Assembly (NCBI GenBank): GCA_947565485.1
Contig: CANOGG010000069.1
Coordinates: 1 to 6,569, forward strand
Reading direction: 5' to 3'
DNA: 6,569 bases
From: an uncultured Mycoplasma sp.
GTDB lineage: Bacteria; Bacillota_I; Bacilli_A; RF39; UBA660
Within the stretch, counting starts at the first letter, position 1; each line of letters opens with the position of its first letter. Under the pieces are notes generated by a model. That model did no database searches and was not told the DNA's origin. It worked only from the letters and a program-made list of their open reading frames with translations. A program made the translations under genes and the position numbers. Below, in pieces: positions 1 to 6,163 of this stretch.

Positions 1-3000
1 CTCCAGAGCTTCGTCCGATGATTCAACTTGATGGTGGTCGTTTTGCCACCTCTGACTTAAATGACTTATATCGTCGTATTATTAATCGTAATAACCGTTT
101 ACGTAAATTACTCGAACTAGGCGCTCCAACTATCATTGTCCAAAATGAAAAACGTATGCTTCAAGAAGCCGTTGACAGTCTCTTTGATAATGGTCGTCGT
201 GGTCGTAGTATTACTGCTGCTGGTAATCGTCCTCTAAAGAGTTTATCTAGCATGTTAAAAGGTAAACAAGGTCGTTTCCGCCAAAACTTACTTGGTAAAC
301 GTGTTGACTATTCAGGTCGTTCTGTTATCGTTGTTGGTCCTAATCTTAAAATGTACCAATGTGGTATTCCTAAAGAAATGGCACTTGAGTTATTTAAACC
401 TCATGTTATTCATGGCCTTGTCGAACGTGGTCTTGCTCATAACATTAAAGGTGCTAAGAAATTAATCGATGCTCGTGATGAATGTGTTTGGGATATTGTT
501 GAAGATGTTATCACTGAACATCCAGTTCTCTTAAACCGTGCTCCAACCCTCCATCGCCTTGGTATCCAAGCTTTCGAACCTAAACTTGTTGGTGGTAAAG
601 CTATTCGTTTGCACCCTCTAGTTTGTACTGGTTTTAACGCTGACTTCGATGGCGACCAAATGGCTGTCCACATCCCTCTATCTGAGGAAGCTAAAGCTGA
701 AGCTCGTATTCTAATGTTATCAGCAAGCAACATTCTAAATCCTAAAGATGGTAAACCAATCGTTACACCAAGCCAAGACATGGTTTTAGGAAACTGTTAC
801 TTAACTATCGAGAAAGTAGGCGAACCTAACGAAGGCAAAGTCTATAAGAGTCCTAATGAAGCTTTAATGGCTTATGAACGTCGCGAAATTACGCTTCATA
901 CTCGTATTGCTGTTCCAGTTCGTTCTTTCAAATATAAATTATTCACTGAAGAACAACTAGACAAATATTTAGTAACTACTGTTGGTAAGATAATCTTTAA
1001 TGAAATCCTTCCTGACTCTTATCCTTTTGTTAATGAGGGAACCAAAGAAAACATCGAAGGAATAACACCTGCTAAATATTTCATCTCTATGGGTATGAAT
1101 ATTCCTGAGGAAATAAACAAGATTGATCCTCCAAAACCATTTGTCAAAAAAACTTTAGAATGGCTAATCGCTCAAGTCTTCAAAAGATATAAAACTACTG
1201 AAACTTCAGTTATGCTTGATAAACTAAAAGATTTAGGTTTCAAGTATTCCACTGTCGCTGGTATCACTGTATCTGTTTCTGATATCGTTCGTAGTTCTAA
1301 AAAAGGCGAAATAATCAAGAATGCCCAAACTAAAGTTGAAAAAGTAAATAAACAATTTAAACGTGGTTTAATTACTGAAGAAGAGCGTTATAATAGTGTC
1401 ATCTCTATTTGGACTGATGCTAATGACGAAGTTAAAAAAGAACTTCAAGAAATATCTGCTAATGACTTTGATAACCCAATATTCATGATGATGAACTCTA
1501 ACGCCCGTGGTTCTATTTCAAACTTTACTCAACTTGCCGGTATGCGAGGCTTAATGGCTAAACCTGACGGTTCAACTGTGGAAATTCCTATCACATCATG
1601 CTTTATTGAAGGTCTAGATGTATCTGAATTCTTCTTATCAACCCATGGTTCTAGAAAGGGATCTGCTGATACCGCCTTACGTACTGCCGACTCTGGATAC
1701 TTAACTCGTCGTTTAGTCGATGTTGCTCAAGATATCATTGTTAAAGAATTTGATTGTGGTGCTATCGCAGGTGTTGAAGTCTATGACTTATTAAACGATA
1801 AAGATGGCGCTGTTATCGAATCTTTAGGTGAACGTATTTTAGGTCGTTATACTGCTAAAAAAGTATTACATCCTGAAACTAAAGAGGTAATCGTTGAAAA
1901 AGACGAAATGATTAACGAAAATATCGCGGCTAAAATTGTTAAAGCTGGCGTTAAACGCGTTGAAATTAGAAGTGTCTTAACGTGTAAAACTAGAAATGGT
2001 GTTTGCCAAAAATGTTATGGTCGTAACCTAGCTACTGGTAATCTTGTCGAAACTGGTGAAGCAGTAGGTATCATGGCGGCTCAATCAATCGGTGAACCAG
2101 GTACCCAACTTACCATGCGTACTTTCCATACTGGTGGTGTTGCTGGAGGCGACGATATCACTCAAGGTCTTCCTCGTGTTGAAGAATTATTCGAGGCTCG
2201 TACGCCAAAATATAAAGCTACTGTCTCTGAGATTAATGGTAAAGTAATTCATATCGAAGATCAAGGAGGTAAACATAAAGTTGTCGTTGAAAATGAAGCT
2301 GGTGTTCGTGAACATATTACTAATTACAATACCAAACTTCGTGTTGAAGAAGGCGACATGGTCGTAGCGGGCGAAAAACTTACTGAGGGTTCTATTGCCC
2401 CAAAAGAGTTACTCGCTGTTACTGACCCACTTACTGCCGAGGAATACATCTTAAAAGAAATTCAAGCTGTATATAAACTTCAAGGTGTTGATATCAATGA
2501 TAAACACGTTGAAATCATCGTTAAACGTATGATTAATAAAGTTCGTATTGTCGATGCTGGTGATTCTGACTTTGTTGAAGGTCTAACCGTTTCTCTTCAA
2601 GACTTTACTGAAGGTAATAAACCAGTTATCTTACGTGGTGGTATTCCTGCTACTGGTCGTCCAATCATGCTTGGTATCACCAAATCATCTCTTGAAACTG
2701 ATAGTTACTTATCTGCGGCTTCATTCCAAGAGACCACAAGAGTCTTAACTGATGCGGCTATCAAAGGTAAAGTTGACTATTTACGTGGTTTAAAAGAGAA
2801 TGTTATTATTGGAAAACTTATTCCTGCAGGAACTGGTGCTAAAGAATATAGTGACATTGATATTTATCTTGAAAAAGAATTTATGGAAGATGATGCTTCT
2901 GAATTCTTAGAAGATAAACTTCTTGAAGAAGGTTCTGAAGTAAGTTCTGAAAAAGAAGAAATAACAACTGAAGAAGAAATTGTATCACCAATTATCGAAA

Positions 3001-3083
3001 CACCAAACATTGTCGCTGAAAAACTAAGTGATATCGAAGACCCAGATGACATAGAAGATGAAGAAGAAAGTGCTGAAGAATAA
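1..3083 (+). CDS. rpoC: DNA-directed RNA polymerase subunit beta' (5'-partial)
   Basis: This is the catalytic beta' subunit of RNA polymerase, which with RpoB forms the active-site cleft and DNA clamp. The frame is open from base 3 (P-E-L-R-P before the first Met at 18), so the gene begins upstream. By comparison with the family, about 240-250 N-terminal residues, including the first zinc site, are missing. Visible landmarks are: the [18 protein letters not shown] block; the absolutely conserved Mg-binding NADFDGDQM at 636-662; four cysteines of the second zinc site (codons at 1755, 1983, 2004 and 2013); and the bridge-helix/trigger-loop segment with [21 protein letters not shown] near 2070-2140. 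After the usual end near '[19 protein letters not shown]' comes a 69-residue tail (2874-3080) with about 30 Asp/Glu and 4 Lys. Arg codons are mostly CGT, as expected for a highly expressed gene, whereas the following genes use more AGA. Identification is certain; the role of the tail is unknown. Confidence 0.99.
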   Translation, partial: PELRPMIQLDGGRFATSDLNDLYRRIINRNNRLRKLLELGAPTIIVQNEKRMLQEAVDSLFDNGRRGRSITAAGNRPLKSLSSMLKGKQGRFRQNLLGKRVDYSGRSVIVVGPNLKMYQCGIPKEMALELFKPHVIHGLVERGLAHNIKGAKKLIDARDECVWDIVEDVITEHPVLLNRAPTLHRLGIQAFEPKLVGGKAIRLHPLVCTGFNADFDGDQMAVHIPLSEEAKAEARILMLSASNILNPKDGKPIVTPSQDMVLGNCYLTIEKVGEPNEGKVYKSPNEALMAYERREITLHTRIAVPVRSFKYKLFTEEQLDKYLVTTVGKIIFNEILPDSYPFVNEGTKENIEGITPAKYFISMGMNIPEEINKIDPPKPFVKKTLEWLIAQVFKRYKTTETSVMLDKLKDLGFKYSTVAGITVSVSDIVRSSKKGEIIKNAQTKVEKVNKQFKRGLITEEERYNSVISIWTDANDEVKKELQEISANDFDNPIFMMMNSNARGSISNFTQLAGMRGLMAKPDGSTVEIPITSCFIEGLDVSEFFLSTHGSRKGSADTALRTADSGYLTRRLVDVAQDIIVKEFDCGAIAGVEVYDLLNDKDGAVIESLGERILGRYTAKKVLHPETKEVIVEKDEMINENIAAKIVKAGVKRVEIRSVLTCKTRNGVCQKCYGRNLATGNLVETGEAVGIMAAQSIGEPGTQLTMRTFHTGGVAGGDDITQGLPRVEELFEARTPKYKATVSEINGKVIHIEDQGGKHKVVVENEAGVREHITNYNTKLRVEEGDMVVAGEKLTEGSIAPKELLAVTDPLTAEEYILKEIQAVYKLQGVDINDKHVEIIVKRMINKVRIVDAGDSDFVEGLTVSLQDFTEGNKPVILRGGIPATGRPIMLGITKSSLETDSYLSAASFQETTRVLTDAAIKGKVDYLRGLKENVIIGKLIPAGTGAKEYSDIDIYLEKEFMEDDASEFLEDKLLEEGSEVSSEKEEITTEEEIVSPIIETPNIVAEKLSDIEDPDDIEDEEESAEE

Positions 3084-3098
3084 CCACTTTCTTTTTTT
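3064..3098 (+). terminator. Intrinsic terminator of rpoC, overlapping its stop codon
   Basis: A perfect 9-bp inverted repeat, AAGAAAGTG (3064-3072) and CACTTTCTT (3085-3093), with a 12-nt loop is followed by an uninterrupted T run to 3098. The left arm encodes the last Glu-Ser-Ala region of RpoC and the stop codon (3081-3083) lies in the loop. A ribosome finishing rpoC would therefore cover the left arm. The stem has only three G-C pairs, so efficiency may be moderate. It marks the end of the rpoBC transcription unit. Confidence 0.75.
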
Positions 3099-3099
3099 A

Positions 3100-3128
3100 T
3101 TACTATTATTTAATTAAAATGCTAATAT
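3100..3128 (+). promoter_or_regulatory. Weak candidate promoter for the PH-like gene
   Basis: TGC-TAATAT (extended -10-like, hexamer 3123-3128) lies 17 bp after TTACTA (3100-3105), a poor -35 match. The start would fall near 3135, leaving only a short leader before the ribosome binding site. Leaky readthrough of the rpoC terminator is an equally good explanation of expression. Confidence 0.2.
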
Positions 3129-3138
3129 ATTTATAAGT

Positions 3139-3144
3139 AGGTGA
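3139..3144 (+). promoter_or_regulatory. Ribosome binding site AGGTGA that sets the ATG start at 3150
   Basis: AGGTGA lies 5 nt before ATG 3150. It overlaps the in-frame GTG at 3141, which would itself have no usable upstream Shine-Dalgarno site. The ATG at 3150 is therefore preferred. The same GGTGA core precedes the starts at 3588 and 5963 (minus strand). Confidence 0.7.
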
Positions 3145-3149
3145 GTAAT

Positions 3150-3479
3150 ATGTTAAATTTTAAATTAATGCCTGACGAAGAAATAAAAATAATAAAAAAT
3201 GATATCAAAGTAAGAGCTAATACTAACAATTATATCTTAACGTTTTTTCTTACCACCAAAAGACTAGTACTCCTAAAAGATGTCAACCAAGAGTTAGTCT
3301 TTAATGAATTCTTAAGTTCAAGAACTATTGCCATTCCCAAAAATCTCGAAGTCGTCTTTGATATCGAATTAACTGCCATCAAGGATATAATATACCAAGA
3401 TAACCAAAACAAAATAACTTTTAAAGAAAATGCCAACGAATTATATTTAACCTGTGAAAATCTAAAAGGAATTATCTAA
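3150..3479 (+). CDS. Small PH-like-domain protein of unknown function
   Basis: This is a predicted soluble protein of 109 residues with no signal peptide or membrane helix. The first 25 residues (MPDEEI..IIKNDI..) lead into 'NNYILTFFLTTKRLVLLKD', which resembles the early strands and 'T.KRL.l' signature of bacterial PH-like/GRAM-like domains. Alternating hydrophobic strands (VVFDIELTAIKDI, KITFKENANELYLTC) continue to a short end. Such domains are usually found in small cytosolic or membrane-associated proteins of unknown role, so no specific function is assigned. It sits 66 bp after rpoC beyond the terminator and 108 bp before the AlbA_2 gene, which has its own promoter, so it may be monocistronic. 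An upstream GTG at 3141 would add three residues but conflicts with the ribosome binding site. It is probably a real gene, with a tentative fold call. Confidence 0.75.
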   Translation: MLNFKLMPDEEIKIIKNDIKVRANTNNYILTFFLTTKRLVLLKDVNQELVFNEFLSSRTIAIPKNLEVVFDIELTAIKDIIYQDNQNKITFKENANELYLTCENLKGII

Positions 3480-3507
3480 TGCGTATAATTTTCTCTAATA
3501 AATTATC

Positions 3508-3536
3508 TTGTTTTATTACCAACTTTTTGTTATAAT
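3508..3536 (+). promoter_or_regulatory. Extended -10 SigA-type promoter for the AlbA_2 gene
   Basis: The elements are TTGTTT (3508-3513), a 17-bp spacer, and TATAAT (3531-3536), a perfect -10 hexamer preceded by TGT, which is an extended -10. Transcription should begin near 3543, at the first of the 12-bp repeats. The spacer holds an inverted copy of the repeat (3513-3524), so a protein binding the repeat would cover both sides of the -10. Confidence 0.75.
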
Positions 3537-3551
3537 TAAGTTGGTAATAAA
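3512..3551. repeat. 14-bp perfect inverted repeat enclosing the -10 box
   Basis: TTTATTACCAACTT (3512-3525) is the exact reverse complement of AAGTTGGTAATAAA (3538-3551). The 12-nt interval contains TGTTATAATT, the promoter -10. The left arm lies in the promoter spacer and the right arm starts the tandem array at the predicted transcription start. This geometry suits a dimeric repressor operator. With no T run after it, it does not look like a terminator. Confidence 0.85.
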
Positions 3552-3586
3552 GTTGGTAATAAAGTTGGTAATAAAGTTGGTGATAA
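3539..3586 (+). repeat. Four tandem 12-bp repeats (AGTTGGTAATAA), probable operator array
   Basis: There are three identical units, AGTTGGTAATAA, at 3539-3550, 3551-3562 and 3563-3574. A fourth (3575-3586) has one A-to-G change, giving AGTTGGTGATAA. That change creates GGTGA, the ribosome binding site 4 nt before ATG 3588. The array fills the whole 5' untranslated leader. Because the period is 12 bp, gain or loss of units would change leader length and site number without changing any frame. Confidence 0.9.
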
Positions 3587-3587
3587 A

Positions 3588-4964
3588 ATGGAAGATATTA
3601 TTTTAAAATTATGCAGTTATGAAAATGAAGAAGAATGGTTCGAATTTAAAGAAAACTGGTTTGAATTAGACAAATTAGGTGAATATATTTCTGCTATCTC
3701 TAACTCCTGTGCTATCTGTAACAAAAAAGAGGGTTATTTTATTTGGGGAATCGATAATTTAAAACATAATATTGTTGGAACAAATTTTAATTTTCATCAA
3801 GATTATAAAAATGAGCCATTACAAAATTATCTTGCAAGGAATCTAAACCCTAGTCTCGATTTTAAATTTGAAGAATTAAGTATAAATAAAAAAAGAGTAG
3901 TAGTTTTAAGAATACCATCAGCAAATAATATACCCACTTCCTATAAAGAAAAAAGGTACATCAGAATAGGCTCATCTAAAGTTAATTTAAGTTTTTATCC
4001 CGAACGAGAGAAAAATTTATTTAAAATATTAGAACAAGGATTTCCTACAATAGAAAATACCTGCTCCAAATATCAAGACTTGACATTTTTGAAACTATTT
4101 GGTTATTATGGCTCAAAAGGCCTTATATTAGATGAAAAAACTTTTAAGAAAAATCTCAATTTACTAACTGAAGATGGTAAATATAATATTTTAGCTCAAA
4201 TACTTTCTGATAACTCTCACATGCCTTTAAGAGTATCTATTTTTGAAGGAAAAAATAAAGCCTCAAAATTATTTTCTGTTCGTGATTTTGGCTTTAATTG
4301 TCTGTTATATTCTCTAGATGAACTACTGCACTACGGCGATGTTTTAAATATTATTCAAGCAGATGAAAAAAACCGTATTGTCGAACGAAAAGAAATACCC
4401 CTTTTTGATAATGACGCTTTTAGAGAGGCAATCATAAACGCTATCCTACACAACAAATGGATTTTAGAAAATGAGCCTATGATTAGTGTCTATAAAGATA
4501 GAATAGAAATACTTTCACGTGGCTCTCTTGCCCCTAATCAAACTTTAAATGGTTTTTTTGCTGGTGAATCAGTACCAGTAAATAGCAAACTATCAGAAAT
4601 ATTTTTACAACTTCATATAAGTGAAAAATCTGGAAGAGGGGTTCCCAAGATAGTTGAAAAATATGGTCGAAATGCTTTTGAATTTCGCGAAAATTCTATT
4701 GTTGTAACTATTCCTTTTAACTGGCTCGATGAAAAAAAAGCAAATATATCTCATAATCTCAAACTAAATAAAAATCGTCAAAACATTATATCAGAAATTA
4801 ACAAAAAACCCAATATTACTAAAGAAGAATTATCAAAAATAATAGGAATAAGTGGAACTGCCATAGATAATAACATTTCTTACTTACGAAAAAATAACTA
4901 TATTACTAGAATTGGTTCGAATAAAAATGGATACTGGATGGTATTAGATGATAAACATTATTAA
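3588..4964 (+). CDS. AlbA_2 (Schlafen-like) / GHKL-ATPase-like / winged-helix protein, probable transcriptional regulator
   Basis: This protein has 458 residues, a normal length for the family often labelled 'ATP-binding protein' or 'putative DNA-binding domain protein'. The N-terminal AlbA_2 domain (about 10-135) shows W-F-E-F-K near residue 20, GYFIWGIDN near 50-57 with IVGT following, and RYIRIGSS near 123-130. A GHKL-type ATPase-like domain (about 270-375) shows FREAIINAILHNKW (family form REALvNAlvHRDY), VYKDRIEILSRGSL (family form DRieI.SpGgL) and HISEKSGRGVPKIVE (family form ErwGtGi..i). A C-terminal winged helix (about 395-453) has ITKEELSKIIGIS and ends in RIGSNKNGYWMV. The start is ATG 3588 behind GGTGA; the in-frame stop at 3537 excludes a much longer protein. 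The 'SRGS' in place of the usual SPGG is a mild deviation in the nucleotide-binding loop. Some family members are linked to phage defence or stress control, but nothing here proves a role. Autoregulation through the upstream repeats is inference. Confidence 0.9.
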   Translation: MEDIILKLCSYENEEEWFEFKENWFELDKLGEYISAISNSCAICNKKEGYFIWGIDNLKHNIVGTNFNFHQDYKNEPLQNYLARNLNPSLDFKFEELSINKKRVVVLRIPSANNIPTSYKEKRYIRIGSSKVNLSFYPEREKNLFKILEQGFPTIENTCSKYQDLTFLKLFGYYGSKGLILDEKTFKKNLNLLTEDGKYNILAQILSDNSHMPLRVSIFEGKNKASKLFSVRDFGFNCLLYSLDELLHYGDVLNIIQADEKNRIVERKEIPLFDNDAFREAIINAILHNKWILENEPMISVYKDRIEILSRGSLAPNQTLNGFFAGESVPVNSKLSEIFLQLHISEKSGRGVPKIVEKYGRNAFEFRENSIVVTIPFNWLDEKKANISHNLKLNKNRQNIISEINKKPNITKEELSKIIGISGTAIDNNISYLRKNNYITRIGSNKNGYWMVLDDKHY

Positions 4965-4980
4965 ATATTTAATAATAAAT

Positions 4981-5014
4981 AAAAAAATCTAAAATAGCTT
5001 AATTAGATTTTTTT
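4981..5014. terminator. Bidirectional intrinsic terminator between convergent genes
   Basis: A perfect 12-bp inverted repeat, AAAAAAATCTAA (4981-4992) and TTAGATTTTTTT (5003-5014), has a 10-nt loop. The A run on one side and T run on the other allow termination in both directions. It lies 16 bp after the plus-strand gene ending at 4964, and its right arm touches the TAA stop of the minus-strand gene ending at 5013. The stem is A/T-rich apart from one G-C pair, so function rests on the U tracts and position. Confidence 0.7.
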
Positions 5015-5468
5015 AATTCCAAAGAATAGGCTCATCAACCCGTCCTAACAAATAGTCAGCACTCACCCCATATTTACTACACATCGTATAGAGAAAAGGA
5101 GTGGCAATTAAATTTATACCTTTTTCATACTTAGAAATCACCTGATGTACAGTATTTAAAATATTAGCTAATTTATCTTGTGTTAGTTTATTTTCTTTCC
5201 TAAATTGTTTCAATCTTTCACCACTTTTTATCGCATTAATTTCTTTCACCATTTTATCATATTGCATTACAGTCGTAAAACCTAAAATATAATCTAAAGA
5301 TACATCAAAAAAATTACAGATAGCATTCAAATGCCTAATTGGAATCGTTTGCTTATCTTTCTCATAGCGACAATATAAACTACTATCAACATTTATTAGT
5401 TTTGCCATTTCTACTTGAGAAATACCTTTTCGTATTCGCAAATTTAATATTCTTTTTCCATATTCCAT
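5013..5468 (-). CDS. Double-HTH Cro/CI (XRE) family transcriptional regulator, copy A
   Basis: This is a 151-residue predicted cytosolic DNA-binding protein made of two HTH_3-type domains and little else. The N-terminal domain (about 4-64) has ISQVEMAKLINVDSS.YCRYE and ends SLDYILGF. The C-terminal domain (about 83-143) has GERLKQFRKENKLTQDKLA...VISKYE and ends SADYLLGR, so the protein is an internal duplication joined by a linker of about 18 residues. No ligand, peptidase or membrane domain is present, so any inducer must act directly or through a partner. A strong AGGAGG (5477-5482) lies 8 nt before the ATG. It follows copy B by 39 bp on the same strand and is probably cotranscribed, perhaps with an extra internal promoter. 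The C-terminal domain matches copy B much better (about 63% by eye) than the N-terminal domain (about 36%). The target is unknown. Confidence 0.9.
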   Translation of the reverse strand: MEYGKRILNLRIRKGISQVEMAKLINVDSSLYCRYEKDKQTIPIRHLNAICNFFDVSLDYILGFTTVMQYDKMVKEINAIKSGERLKQFRKENKLTQDKLANILNTVHQVISKYEKGINLIATPFLYTMCSKYGVSADYLLGRVDEPILWN

Positions 5469-5491
5469 CTAGTATTCCTCCTAAAACATTA

Positions 5492-5521
5492 AATATAATA
5501 TTAATATCTATTTTTTATCAA
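5492..5521 (-). promoter_or_regulatory. Possible internal promoter ahead of copy A
   Basis: On the minus strand, TTGATA (5521-5516) is followed after 18 bp by TATATT (5497-5492). The -35 lies inside the last codons of copy B. It could let copy A be expressed separately. In such A/T-rich DNA the match could be chance. Confidence 0.35.
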
Positions 5522-5963
5522 GCATCGTAGGACCATCAGTTCTTCCTAAAAGATAATCGGCACTCACCCCGTATTTACTACATATTGTGTATAATACGAT
5601 TGTCGAAATTATATTTGTATTATTTTCATATTTACAAATAACTCCATTATTAAAATCAAATAAATTTTCTAATTCTCTTTGAGTTAAATGCCACTCTTTT
5701 CTAAATTGTTTTAATCTTTCACCTTGTTTTTCTAACTCAAATTTTGTTTTTATTTCCTTTTGCTTACACTTAAAACCAAATATATAATCAAGTGCCACCC
5801 CAAAATATTCGCAAAAACAAATCAATCTTTTTATTGGTATTACTTCCATATTGCATTCCCACATTGAATACGTTCCCCGACTAACCCCCAGCGCTTCTGC
5901 AACCTCTGCTTGTGACTTATTATTTTCTAATCTCACATTTTTCAAATTTTCAATATTTAGCAT
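5508..5963 (-). CDS. Double-HTH Cro/CI (XRE) family transcriptional regulator, copy B
   Basis: This 151-residue protein has the same length and architecture as copy A. The N-terminal HTH (about 4-64) has KSQAEVAEALGVSRGTYSMWE and ends ALDYIFGF. The C-terminal HTH (about 81-141) has GERLKQFRKEWHLTQRELE...VICKYE and ends SADYLLGR. The ATG at 5963 is chosen because GGTGA lies 5 nt upstream and it gives exact length agreement with copy A. The alternative in-frame TTG at 6029 would add a hydrophobic 22-residue stretch with no Shine-Dalgarno site. The first HTH of copy B is closer to canonical Cro/CI sequence (EALGVSRGTYSMWE), while its second is degenerate in the recognition region (LFDFNNGVICKYE). 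It is divergent from the surface-protein gene across a 200-bp shared region and is the natural candidate to bind the palindrome at 6071-6096. That link is inference. Confidence 0.9.
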   Translation of the reverse strand: MLNIENLKNVRLENNKSQAEVAEALGVSRGTYSMWECNMEVIPIKRLICFCEYFGVALDYIFGFKCKQKEIKTKFELEKQGERLKQFRKEWHLTQRELENLFDFNNGVICKYENNTNIISTIVLYTICSKYGVSADYLLGRTDGPTMLDKK

Positions 5964-5968
5964 GATTA

Positions 5969-5973
5969 TCACC
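5969..5973 (-). promoter_or_regulatory. Ribosome binding site GGTGA fixing the start of copy B
   Basis: On the minus strand GGTGA is followed by TAATC and the ATG at 5963. This favours the 151-residue form over an extended 173-residue reading from TTG. Confidence 0.65.
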
Positions 5974-6036
5974 AGTACAATTGTCGCATTAAATACTAAA
6001 AATAAAAATAATGTGCAGGATATAATCAAATTTATC

Positions 6037-6065
6037 TTGACTTTTTATCTTTTCAAATTTATATT
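6037..6065 (+). promoter_or_regulatory. SigA-type promoter for the surface-protein gene
   Basis: TTGACT (6037-6042), a 17-bp spacer and TATATT (6060-6065) are each one base from consensus. Transcription would start near 6072, at the first base or two of the inverted repeat at 6071-6096, giving a leader of about 90 nt. On the minus strand only weak candidates serve copy B (for example TTGATT 6029-6024 with TTTATT 6006-6001), so its promoter is left uncalled. Confidence 0.65.
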
Positions 6066-6070
6066 TTAAC

Positions 6071-6096
6071 TATAAACTAGGCGCGTCTAGTTTATA
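6071..6096. repeat. Perfect 10-bp inverted repeat, probable operator
   Basis: TATAAACTAG (6071-6080) and CTAGTTTATA (6087-6096) are exact reverse complements around GCGCGT. The site begins at the predicted start of transcription of the plus-strand promoter, a classic place for a repressor. In RNA it would form a hairpin at the extreme 5' end. No T run follows, so it is not a terminator. The G/C-rich centre stands out in A/T-rich surroundings. Confidence 0.85.
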
Positions 6097-6118
6097 ATTG
6101 GAAAAGTAAGTTTATAAT
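6089..6118 (+). repeat. Direct repeat AGTTTATAAT, a third operator half-site 20 bp on
   Basis: AGTTTATAAT occurs at 6089-6098 and 6109-6118, exactly 20 bp apart, about two helical turns. The second copy extends the half-site CTAGTTTATA as TAAGTTTATA (6107-6116), an 8 of 10 match, on the same face of the helix as the palindrome's right arm. It also contains a perfect TATAAT (6113-6118), but no good -35 lies 16-18 bp upstream. Confidence 0.6.
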
Positions 6119-6128
6119 ATCTAGATAT
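6117..6128. repeat. 12-bp palindrome ATATCTAGATAT
   Basis: This is a perfect palindrome directly after the third half-site, containing the third CTAG within 48 bp (6077, 6087, 6121). It may be part of the same operator array. In A/T-rich DNA a 12-bp palindrome is not rare, so significance is modest. Confidence 0.4.
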
Positions 6129-6163
6129 GAAAATTAATACCTTCATGAATATTGGAGGTAAAA

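Larger units (their letters stand above)
5013..5963 (-). repeat. Tandem gene duplication (two 456-bp paralogous genes)
   Basis: The two regulator genes share stretches of near-identical DNA at a constant offset of 501 bp. Examples are GCACTCACCCC-(A/G)-TATTTACTACA at 5059 and 5560, and CTAAATTGTTT(C/T)AATCTTTCACC at 5200 and 5701. The constant offset across the 3' halves means no indels there. The 5' halves, encoding the first HTH, have diverged much further. The features point to tandem duplication followed by unequal divergence or partial gene conversion. Confidence 0.8.

Noticed and set aside
437..781. Minus-strand open frame of 114 codons inside rpoC
   Set aside because: It is fully antisense to strongly conserved RpoC sequence, including the active site, and has no recognisable family.
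2864..3052. Minus-strand Ser-rich open frame antisense to the rpoC tail
   Set aside because: The Ser richness is the mirror of GAA/GAT-rich acidic codons on the plus strand.
3230..3436. Minus-strand open frame within the PH-like gene
   Set aside because: It is contained wholly within a better-supported gene with a ribosome binding site, and is of no known type.
3484..3489. TATAAT just after the PH-like gene as a second promoter
   Set aside because: There is no -35 element at a suitable distance; the TATAAT at 3531 has both a -35 and an extended -10.
3539..3586. CRISPR-like direct repeats
   Set aside because: The units are 12 bp and contiguous, without spacers.
5339..5530. Plus-strand open frame across the copy A start
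   Set aside because: It is antisense to a clear HTH domain and has no ribosome binding site.
5964..6029. N-terminal extension of copy B adding a hydrophobic segment
   Set aside because: The start would be TTG with no Shine-Dalgarno site, while ATG 5963 has GGTGA and gives the same length as copy A.
6031..6052. Direct repeat TTTATCTT on both sides of the -35 (6031-6038 and 6045-6052)
   Set aside because: It is short and T-rich with a 14-bp offset, so easily chance; kept only as a note.
5851..6069. Plus-strand 72-codon open frame antisense to copy B
   Set aside because: It overlaps the first HTH of copy B and lacks a Shine-Dalgarno site.
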